A stretch of 64,000 nucleotides of DNA. Source: an uncultured Clostridia bacterium (GTDB lineage: Bacteria > Bacillota > Clostridia > Christensenellales > UBA1242). The stretch covers positions 167,280 through 231,279 of the forward strand of contig CAKNPS010000001.1 of the NCBI GenBank assembly GCA_930990515.1, given 5' to 3'. Each line of letters starts with the position of its first letter. Position 1 is the first letter of the stretch. Shown here piece by piece: positions 47,928 to 54,945 of the stretch. A program made the position numbers and the translations under genes. Below the pieces are notes generated by a model. The model was not told the origin of the DNA and made no database searches. It was given only the letters and a program-made list of their open reading frames with translations.

Positions 47928-49469
47928 TTATTTTTTAATAACATTTGCCTTGAAAGCATCGTCATAATAATACAAATTATTTTCATCTTCGTTGTGAGAA
48001 TCAAACCAAATTTCTTGATATATTTTATCCTTTTTAGAAAGCCTATCAAAGTCCCAAACATTTTTATAATAGATAGGATTATACCAATGTCCAGCCTTTA
48101 ACACAGTGAAAGGCGAAGCCGAAAATTCTTCTCCGTCTTGAGTTTCCCAATCAAGTTTTTGATATAAATCACCACTAAAATCTTTCGACAAGAGTTTGCC
48201 ACCATGCATTTTAGCATAATCTTGCAAATCTTTCAATGTGAAATTATCACTATCTAAATCGCAATAATAATTGATAAGTTTAGCGTTTTCAACCTTTCTT
48301 AAATTTTCATAATCAATGTTTTCGCCATTGTCAGTTTTATTTTCTACTAGCAAATTAAATTCCTTCCAATCTGGAGAAATGTTTTTATATTTCTCGCTTC
48401 CACCAAAGTATGCCAGCATTTTTGCTTCATCTTTATGTTTAAACCAATATGCTGGAGAATTATCATCTTTGAAAAGTCGTTTAATGGCAAAAGTGGAAAT
48501 TAAGCCTTTTGGCACAATTCTCCCCATTTTATAATACGAATGATTTTTCAAAATAATCTTCCAAAAGTCATCGGTCGTTTGAGATTGATAGTGGAACATA
48601 TCGTCTAAGACCTTGCCATCATAGAACCACATACCATGGAAATTACGAGTTGCGTTATAAAATGGTTTGAAGAAATCTTTTGTGCTTCCACCAATGAGTT
48701 TAAAGCCATCGTTGAGTGTGTCATAACCTGTCACACAATTTCTTTCTCCACCGCCAAGATTGAAAACTCTTTTCCAAAACTTATTGCCTAAATCTTTTTC
48801 AATGTCACTCTTTAAAATGTTCGCAATAAGCACTCCGCTATCGTGAGCAGTCGCCCATTCAAGTGGAGCATTAAAAGCAGTATGGAACATAAGCCCGTCA
48901 TTTAAGTTATCAGCAAGCATATTGTTATGTAGCATTGCAGTTTGGCGAATAACCGCCCAATTTTCAATATCACTTTCCAAAACCGCAAACTCTCCCCTAA
49001 GTTTTGTTGCAGAATAGATGTCAAAAGGACTTACAAGAAGTGGGTCCCCAACTCTCCCCCAAGGGTGTTTATAATTTCGATTACCATACAAAGCAACCGT
49101 GGAAATATGTATGTATTTTGGTTCGTGCTTTTGTTCTTCAATTGCTTTAACCAAATTTTTCACACCAATTTCATTACACTCAATCGCCTTTTTAGGAAAT
49201 TTGTCAGAATGTGGCGGAATGACAGCAGCAAGATTAACGACATAGTCGCAATCTTTCACTAGTTTATCGCAAGTTTCTTTATCTTTTAAATTTCCATAAA
49301 TAATTTCAAATTTATTTTTACAATTTTTATATTTTCTTAAAAGTTTTTTAATTCTCTTGTCGTCAGGAAGAACCAAAAACTTGAATTTGTCAATTTCTTT
49401 AATTTTAACAATTTGCTCTAATGTGGCTTGTCCCATATTTCCAGTAATGCCAGTTACAGCAACAACCAT
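47928..49469 (-). CDS. NAD-dependent epimerase/dehydratase with C-terminal extension
   Basis: Residues 1-300 are an extended SDR with the NAD-binding GITGNMGQATLE, the VVNLAAVIPPHSD segment, and YSATKLRGE carrying the catalytic YxxxK. Residues 300-513 are an extension that I do not recognise, rich in aromatic residues and ending in a Trp/Tyr-rich segment. Extended SDRs usually act on nucleotide sugars. GGAGG precedes ATG 49469, and five further in-frame residues upstream are unsupported. It probably forms an operon with the flavodoxin-ferredoxin gene. Confidence 0.82.
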   Translation of the reverse strand: MVVAVTGITGNMGQATLEQIVKIKEIDKFKFLVLPDDKRIKKLLRKYKNCKNKFEIIYGNLKDKETCDKLVKDCDYVVNLAAVIPPHSDKFPKKAIECNEIGVKNLVKAIEEQKHEPKYIHISTVALYGNRNYKHPWGRVGDPLLVSPFDIYSATKLRGEFAVLESDIENWAVIRQTAMLHNNMLADNLNDGLMFHTAFNAPLEWATAHDSGVLIANILKSDIEKDLGNKFWKRVFNLGGGERNCVTGYDTLNDGFKLIGGSTKDFFKPFYNATRNFHGMWFYDGKVLDDMFHYQSQTTDDFWKIILKNHSYYKMGRIVPKGLISTFAIKRLFKDDNSPAYWFKHKDEAKMLAYFGGSEKYKNISPDWKEFNLLVENKTDNGENIDYENLRKVENAKLINYYCDLDSDNFTLKDLQDYAKMHGGKLLSKDFSGDLYQKLDWETQDGEEFSASPFTVLKAGHWYNPIYYKNVWDFDRLSKKDKIYQEIWFDSHNEDENNLYYYDDAFKANVIKK

Positions 49470-49663
49470 ATAATATACCTCCAATATGTTGAAAATTTCA
49501 ACAATATAAGTTTAACATAATAAAAAAAATATTCCAAATAAAATTGGAATAAAAATTAAAAATTTTTAAGTAATTGTATTCTTTTTGAAAGTTATGCTAA
49601 TTTAGATTGTTTGTGCAAATTTATTTTATAAGAAAATTATAACCTAATTAAACAATTACCAAA

Positions 49664-51616
49664 TTAGCCAACCGCTTCATCATAAGAGAAACCATTTTTG
49701 CAATGGTAATAATTCATTTTAAGATTTTTGGCAGGTTTAATGTCGTGATTATAACTATCACCAATAACCATAACTTCATCTGGTTTTGCATTATTTTCAT
49801 GCATAATTCTTTCAAAAATTTCCTGCTTTGTCGAGTTTTCAGTTTTAAAATCGTTTACAATAACATCATCAAAAATGGACAAATCAAAATTATGATATTC
49901 ACAAAATTCCTTTATGTTGCAAAGAGTGGAATTTGAAACAATATAAACCCCGCCATTTTTCTCTTTCGCTTGTTTAATAAACTTTTTAATTTCTTCAATA
50001 GGAACTAATTTAACATTTTTTTCTTCTTCACTTAATGACACACATTCGTCTCGATATATCAGCCAACTTTGACAGTTTCCTTCCACATCAAAAAGAATTT
50101 TGCAAAGGTCTTCGTCAGATTTAACTTTGCGTTTATGCAAAACCCTTTTGCAAAGAGCGACTTTTTCTTTTTCTGTCAAATAACTAAAGTGATTATCAAA
50201 ATAATCTTTAACAATTTTATCCCAGAAGCTCCAATTTATATTATAATATAAAGTTCCATCAAAATCAAAAATAAACACTTTGACTTTGTTTGACAAAAGT
50301 TTTGGGTCTTCATTGACATTTGCCATCCACTTTTTAGATTTGAACATATAAAAATAAATTGGAATTGGCACAATTTCGTTTAAGGAAACCATAATATAAA
50401 TCAAAAAGACATTTTGTGGAAGATATTGAATAAAGAAGCAAAGTGCAATAAGATAAAGAGTGCTTATAATTTCCATTATTAGTAAAGCTGTTGTCTTTCC
50501 ACCAAGTTTAAGCATATAAGAACAAAATGTCCAACCTAAAAATCTGAAAATATGAATAAACACATAAGACGGAAGAGCGGTAAATATTAATTCAAAATAA
50601 GCATCATTAACACCAAGTGCAATAGGATAAATCAAAATCATAGAAGTGACTGCATAAAATACCCAAATAATCAGCGTGGCATAAATAGAATATTTAGCAT
50701 GCTTATATGCTTCATTAAATTTATTATATCCCATTGCTCTTGTAATTCTAATTGAAGTTATAGTTGTAAAAGTAAATAAGAAACCATTAAAAATGTCTAA
50801 CACATATTCAAGATAAGAGTATGTATTGAATATACCTTCATCAGCACGAAGAAGTGCAACACTTGTGGCATAATACCCTACTTCCCAAATAAATTCAATG
50901 CAAAATGTTGAAACAATAAGTTTCCATTGACGCGAAGTGAGATTTAATGGCGTTGGTTTAAAGATATTAATTTTAAATTTGTTGTTCCGCATCACACAAA
51001 ATATGGCAAAAATCGTGCCCGCAAGTTGCGTTATAACATACATAATTGCAATAAGGTTAAGATAAAAACTTCCAGCAAAATATAATATCAAAAATGCCAC
51101 AATGGTAAGAACAAGTGGAGTTATCACCACAAACAAATTTACCTTAAAAAGTTCAAAATTCTGAATAATATCGCAGAGATATTCATATATACAACTAATA
51201 AAAAAGTAAACACACATTATGTAATAGAAAGTGTAATCATCAGGAACATAACCCGTGATTGTTTCCATAAAAAATCTAGGAAAAGCAACAAGAAAAATGG
51301 TAAAAATGGTTGATATAATTAAATTTAACTCAGAACCACTTCTAACATATTTTGAAACCCTATCTTTTGAGTCTATATTTTGATTAACAAAGACCAAAAT
51401 TCCACCAGAAACACCAAAAGATAACATGGCAGAAAAATAGTTTAAAGACAAAAAGGCGTTTAAATATGTAAGTTCTTTAACTTCTAAAAGGTTGGAAATA
51501 ACTGTAATTACAATATAAAGAACAGATGACAAAAGATATCTTACAAGAAGATATTTTCCACTTTTGAATGTTCTAATAAAGTAACCCCAAAAATCTTTTT
51601 TCTCAACCTTTGTCAT
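49664..51616 (-). CDS. MATE/flippase-like transporter fused to a HAD hydrolase
   Basis: The first 440 or so residues form about 12 membrane helices with the pattern of MATE or polysaccharide flippase (MOP superfamily) proteins. Residues 450-650 are a HAD-like hydrolase: motif I KVFIFDFDGTLY, motif II VYIVSNS, and motifs III/IV KPDEVMVIGDSYNHDI. The fusion suggests a phosphatase acting on what is moved, or on the other product of export, but this is inferred. No ribosome site is visible. It is a single-gene unit. Confidence 0.8.
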   Translation of the reverse strand: MTKVEKKDFWGYFIRTFKSGKYLLVRYLLSSVLYIVITVISNLLEVKELTYLNAFLSLNYFSAMLSFGVSGGILVFVNQNIDSKDRVSKYVRSGSELNLIISTIFTIFLVAFPRFFMETITGYVPDDYTFYYIMCVYFFISCIYEYLCDIIQNFELFKVNLFVVITPLVLTIVAFLILYFAGSFYLNLIAIMYVITQLAGTIFAIFCVMRNNKFKINIFKPTPLNLTSRQWKLIVSTFCIEFIWEVGYYATSVALLRADEGIFNTYSYLEYVLDIFNGFLFTFTTITSIRITRAMGYNKFNEAYKHAKYSIYATLIIWVFYAVTSMILIYPIALGVNDAYFELIFTALPSYVFIHIFRFLGWTFCSYMLKLGGKTTALLIMEIISTLYLIALCFFIQYLPQNVFLIYIMVSLNEIVPIPIYFYMFKSKKWMANVNEDPKLLSNKVKVFIFDFDGTLYYNINWSFWDKIVKDYFDNHFSYLTEKEKVALCKRVLHKRKVKSDEDLCKILFDVEGNCQSWLIYRDECVSLSEEEKNVKLVPIEEIKKFIKQAKEKNGGVYIVSNSTLCNIKEFCEYHNFDLSIFDDVIVNDFKTENSTKQEIFERIMHENNAKPDEVMVIGDSYNHDIKPAKNLKMNYYHCKNGFSYDEAVG

Positions 51617-51731
51617 ACTAATTTATTTTATAATCAATAAATAAATTTTGTCAAATAAAAAATAAAATTATTAAAAAAAGAGTAAAAAATCAAATTTTAC
51701 TCCTATTTTTTTCTAAATTTTAAATATTTTA

Positions 51732-52556
51732 TCAAAATTTTACATAAATTGCCGTTGCATCATCTCGCTTTTTTGTGCGCGGAAATTTGTTGCAACCCGC
51801 ATCATCTTCTTGAGCAAGATATAACTTTTTGTATAAATCATTTAAAGTTTGTCCACGATTTATTTCTTCAAAAATTTGTTCTTCACTATACATCTTAAAT
51901 AAATTCCAAATTTCACTAAAGCCATCAGTATAAATAAGAATTTCATCTCCTTTATCTAAATCTAATTCCCCTTGATAAGCGTGGTCACAGGCTTTAACAT
52001 CATCACACAAAATCCAATAGCCTTGCTCCGTGTTTTTGGTCAATCTTTTCTTCAAAATATCTTTTTGGACATATTTTCTAGCATCAACAACATTAATATT
52101 TTTCTCTTTAGCAATTCTTGCCATATCATCAATATTTATTTGGTCAAGTTCGACAATACGCTTTTGAATAAAATCTTTTACTTTTCCATTATGTTTAAAT
52201 AAAAATCCACTATCACCTAAAACAAAATATTCCAATTTTGCATTTTTCTTTCGCACTGCTGTAATGCAACTGCTAGGCATATCTATAATTTCTCGCCCGC
52301 CTGCAAGTTTCTTATACTCAGCAATAATTTTATGTATTCCATCTTTAACAATTTCTGAAATTGGCTTGTCAAAATTTAGGAGTGCTTTCTCTAAATATTT
52401 TCCAAAAGTTTTAGAATACCACTTTGCATCTGTTTCTTCTTTTGAATATTTATTTGGCACAAGTGACGTTGCGCCATCAAGAACAAAAGCATAATCTTCA
52501 CAAAAATATGCGTAATCCTCATTCCAATCGCGTCCTGGATAAGAAATTAAATCCAT
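51732..52556 (-). CDS. PP2C-like serine/threonine phosphatase family protein
   Basis: A 274-residue protein with a PP2C-type pattern: NEDYAYFCEDYAFVLDGAT at the start, which gives the first metal Asp residues, then YFVLGDSGFLF and ILIYTDGFSEIW, and a terminal KRDDATAIYV. This supports a metal-dependent phosphatase fold. The start is unusual and the substrate unknown. GAGGAG precedes the ATG. It diverges from the Nudix gene and has its own promoter. Confidence 0.82.
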   Translation of the reverse strand: MDLISYPGRDWNEDYAYFCEDYAFVLDGATSLVPNKYSKEETDAKWYSKTFGKYLEKALLNFDKPISEIVKDGIHKIIAEYKKLAGGREIIDMPSSCITAVRKKNAKLEYFVLGDSGFLFKHNGKVKDFIQKRIVELDQINIDDMARIAKEKNINVVDARKYVQKDILKKRLTKNTEQGYWILCDDVKACDHAYQGELDLDKGDEILIYTDGFSEIWNLFKMYSEEQIFEEINRGQTLNDLYKKLYLAQEDDAGCNKFPRTKKRDDATAIYVKF

Positions 52557-52591
52557 GTAAACTCCTCATAAGTAAGTTAATAATCAAATAA

Positions 52592-52620
52592 ATCATATCA
52601 ATATAAACTTATTTTGTCAA
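52592..52620 (-). promoter_or_regulatory. Sigma-A promoter of the PP2C-like gene
   Basis: The -35 is TTGACA and the -10 is TATGAT, with a 17-base spacer. Confidence 0.75.
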
Positions 52621-52636
52621 GGAAAACGATATTTTA

Positions 52637-52665
52637 TTGACAAAAATACTAAAATTATGTAACAT
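52637..52665 (+). promoter_or_regulatory. Probable promoter of the Nudix gene
   Basis: The -35 is TTGACA and the -10 is TAACAT, with a 17-base spacer. It gives a leader of about 85 bases. Confidence 0.55.
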
Positions 52666-52756
52666 AAATAATGAGACAAATATTACCAAATTATTTTTAA
52701 ACAAAACCAGAGTTTACTAAAAATGATGAAATAGAAATAAATATAGAGAGGAAATT

Positions 52757-53218
52757 ATGAAAAATTATGAAATTTTATCTGAAGCTTGCAAAATTCGTTG
52801 GATTGAGGACTTTCAATTAAACGGCGAAAAATATACTCAAGTTAGCGCTTATGTTTTTAATGAAAACAATCAACTTTTAATTGTTAAAAACGGTTCAACT
52901 TGGACTATTCCAGGCGGTCACCCAGAAAAAGGCGAAACAAAACTAGAAACTTTGGAAAGAGAAATGATGGAAGAGGCTTGTATAACTTTAAAAGAAATCA
53001 ATTATCTCGGTGCTGTTGAAGTTGTGGAAAATGGCGAAGTATATTATCAACTTCGCTACACTGCTTTTGTTAAAGACATATTACCTTTTAAAAAAGAATG
53101 GGAAATAGACGAGCGTAAGTTTATTAATATTGACGAATTGCCAAAATACATAAAGTGGAGCAAAGGTATAACCTTCGCCTCTCAAATTGAATCTGCAAAA
53201 AAATTCTGGAAAATATAA
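52757..53218 (+). CDS. Nudix hydrolase
   Basis: The 153-residue protein has a full Nudix box: GGHPEKGETKLETLEREMMEE, with the REMMEE Glu residues that bind magnesium. Nudix enzymes cut nucleoside diphosphates linked to other groups. The substrate here cannot be told. AGAGGAA precedes the ATG. It lies in the accessory region beside the PP2C-like and ART-like genes. Confidence 0.9.
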   Translation: MKNYEILSEACKIRWIEDFQLNGEKYTQVSAYVFNENNQLLIVKNGSTWTIPGGHPEKGETKLETLEREMMEEACITLKEINYLGAVEVVENGEVYYQLRYTAFVKDILPFKKEWEIDERKFINIDELPKYIKWSKGITFASQIESAKKFWKI

Positions 53219-53263
53219 AAATATTAACCTATTTTTACTCATATGAAAATGCTTGAAGAAATT

Positions 53264-53854
53264 TTACAATTTTTCTTTTAAACTATTTTCATAGTCTTGT
53301 ATCATTTTAAATTTATCAAACAAGACCTCTTTCACAAGAGGATTTTCTGTCTTTTTATAGGTTTCCAAAAATCTTTTAGAAAACATATCTCTCTTTTCTT
53401 GTTTCATATCTTCGTAAAATACAAGTTCAACAAGTCCTTCTTTATTTAGCTTTACGATCTCTTCATATATATCAGGTATAACCTCGACATTTTCAACTTC
53501 TATTGGTCTATCAAGCCCGTAAATATTATCCATCCCTTCCAATTTTTTTATACCATCTATATTTTTAAAATAGTAAATATATCCCGTTTGTCCTTTAAAA
53601 GTATCTTTCAAATAATTAGGCCATATATCAACTAAAACTAGTTTACCCTCTGGTGTAAAACTATACTGAGCTATACGATAATGAATATGTTTTGCTCCTT
53701 TCCCATATTTCTTATCAAGAACAACTTGACAAGGATTTGCTAGATATGGAAAAATGTTCAATTTGTTATCAGAAAAATAAACAAATTCACCTTGATTTGA
53801 TTTTGATGGAGTCAAAATTTTTAAACCACCAACATTCGTTCCATGATAAAACAT
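53264..53854 (-). CDS. YHGT-motif protein, possibly ADP-ribosyltransferase-like
   Basis: I cannot name this 196-residue protein with confidence. It begins MFYHGTNVGGLKILTPS, followed by GEFVYFSDN and an Ala/Pro loop. This resembles the first strands of ADP-ribosyltransferase-fold families (YHGT/YHGS His, then YFS/YxT). A catalytic Glu in the usual third position is not clear; GLVELVFYED is a candidate. A helical, Lys-rich tail follows. AAAAGGAG precedes the ATG. It lies between a Nudix gene and a tRNA-Arg locus. Confidence 0.62.
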   Translation of the reverse strand: MFYHGTNVGGLKILTPSKSNQGEFVYFSDNKLNIFPYLANPCQVVLDKKYGKGAKHIHYRIAQYSFTPEGKLVLVDIWPNYLKDTFKGQTGYIYYFKNIDGIKKLEGMDNIYGLDRPIEVENVEVIPDIYEEIVKLNKEGLVELVFYEDMKQEKRDMFSKRFLETYKKTENPLVKEVLFDKFKMIQDYENSLKEKL

Positions 53855-53905
53855 ATTTATCTCCTTTTATATTCAATTTTTGACTTTTAAAGACCATATA
53901 CTAAA

Positions 53906-54463
53906 CTATTTTAATTTAATAAGTAAAAATTCAGTTACACTCAAAGCATCTTCAATATTTTCATCAACTAAAAATAAATTATTGTTTAAGCCAGCTTTTT
54001 TATTACAAATTACAGCAGTATCACTTGAAATTTTGCCATTATTCAATTCTTTTGCACAAAATGCGGTGTCTATACCTTTAATAAGTTTTACATATTTATA
54101 ATTTTTATTGAGATAATTTTTACATTGTTTTATTGCCTGTTCATGTGAAATAATTTTTGAAATATAATGAAAAGATTTTTCACTTTTGACAAATAAGCAA
54201 TGATGAATAATCATTTCAAGTCTTGAAATAATTTCAATTATTGTTTTTTTTAATATTTCTTTTGTTTCACTAACAATTCCACCAATATTATTTTTATAAG
54301 CCACAACGCCATAATCAATTTCTTTTGATTTTAGTTCTTTTAAAACATTTTCTGACGTAACACAAGGTATAAGGTCAACCCCTTCAACATTTATAATTTC
54401 TGAAAACTTTTTTGTTGCAAAATAACAATTACTATAAACTTCTCCTTGATAACCTATTTTCAT
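53906..54463 (-). CDS. Prephenate dehydratase-like protein, no ACT domain
   Basis: The 185-residue protein follows the prephenate dehydratase fold: MKIGYQGEVYSNCYFA at the start, IDYGVVAYKNNIGG at the ENS position, and ISHEQAIKQCKNYL matching the SHPQAxxQC motif. At the catalytic TRF position it reads SVTEF, so the Arg is replaced. It has no ACT domain and is shorter than PheA (about 270-280). It may be an inactive or altered member. I chose ATG 54463 (AGAGG ahead); the open frame to 54511 runs into tRNA-Arg. Confidence 0.75.
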   Translation of the reverse strand: MKIGYQGEVYSNCYFATKKFSEIINVEGVDLIPCVTSENVLKELKSKEIDYGVVAYKNNIGGIVSETKEILKKTIIEIISRLEMIIHHCLFVKSEKSFHYISKIISHEQAIKQCKNYLNKNYKYVKLIKGIDTAFCAKELNNGKISSDTAVICNKKAGLNNNLFLVDENIEDALSVTEFLLIKLK

Positions 54464-54503
54464 ACTACCTCTAAATCTTATATAATATTCATTAAAATAA
54501 AAT

Positions 54504-54578
54504 TGGTGCACCCAGAAGGACTCGAACCCTCCATAATGGTTCCGAAGACCATTGTGATATCCACTTCACTATGGGTGC
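54504..54578 (-). tRNA. tRNA-Arg (anticodon TCG), CCA encoded
   Basis: The cloverleaf is complete on the minus strand: acceptor GCACCCA with TGGGTGC, anticodon stem ATGGT with ACCAT around loop CTTCGGA, and a GGGTTCGAGTCC T arm. CCA is encoded. Its 5' half and 8 upstream bases are repeated at 54743-54792. Its own upstream flank is an insert, not a promoter. Confidence 0.95.
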
Positions 54579-54587
54579 AAATTAAAA
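54538..54587. repeat. Direct repeat, copy within tRNA-Arg
   Basis: Fifty bases covering the tRNA 5' half through the anticodon stem plus 8 leader bases. It is repeated at 54743-54792 with one mismatch (54580 versus 54785) and an offset of 205. Confidence 0.95.
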
Positions 54588-54742
54588 TATTAAGTTGTAT
54601 TAAAATCTGAGGAGCAAATCAAGAAACCATTATGGAATTACGGGGTCCCCAAAAAATTAACTTTTTGGGGAGCGGAGCCGTCAATTAATGAGCGGATAAT
54701 GTCGCAAGACATTGGAGCGATTAAAGTTGACAAGGCGAAGCC
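54588..54742 (-). other. Structured insert in the tRNA-Arg 5' region
   Basis: The 155 bases have no ORF. In tRNA orientation the parts are as follows. A stem GTCAATTAAT (54680-54689) pairs with ATTAAAGTTGAC (54720-54731). It encloses two GCTC words and an AATGTC-gcaa-GACATT hairpin (54698-54713). A second hairpin CCCCAAAAA with TTTTTGGGG lies at 54647-54670. Then comes an inverted copy of the tRNA segment aaccattatgg (54625-54635). Two further GC-rich words (gcggagcc, ggcgaagcc) lie at its edges. Confidence 0.85.
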
Positions 54743-54792
54743 GGTTCCGAAGACCATTGTGATATCCACTTCACTATGGGTGCATATTAAAA
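54743..54792. repeat. Direct repeat, truncated tRNA-Arg copy
   Basis: A partial copy of tRNA-Arg: leader, 5' acceptor strand, D arm and anticodon arm. It breaks after GGAACC. It is not a functional tRNA. It lies next to the promoter. Confidence 0.95.
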
Positions 54793-54814
54793 CTTTTCCA
54801 TTGCCTTAAATAAT

Positions 54815-54843
54815 ATTATACATCAATTGAAATAAATTTTCAA
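54815..54843 (-). promoter_or_regulatory. Sigma-A promoter of the tRNA-Arg locus
   Basis: The -35 is TTGAAA and the -10 is TATAAT, with a 17-base spacer. It lies before the truncated copy, so transcription reaches the intact tRNA only through the insert. Confidence 0.75.
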
Positions 54844-54891
54844 GTAAAACACAAAACAAAAAAATATTAAAGCATTATTTTTAAATAATTA

Positions 54892-54920
54892 TTGAAAATA
54901 ACAATTTAATGTGTTATAAT
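54892..54920 (+). promoter_or_regulatory. Sigma-A promoter of the deaminase-SLOG gene
   Basis: The -35 is TTGAAA and the -10 is TATAAT, with a 17-base spacer. It diverges from the tRNA-Arg promoter. Confidence 0.78.
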
Positions 54921-54945
54921 AAAACAAAAGATAAGGAGTTTTTAG

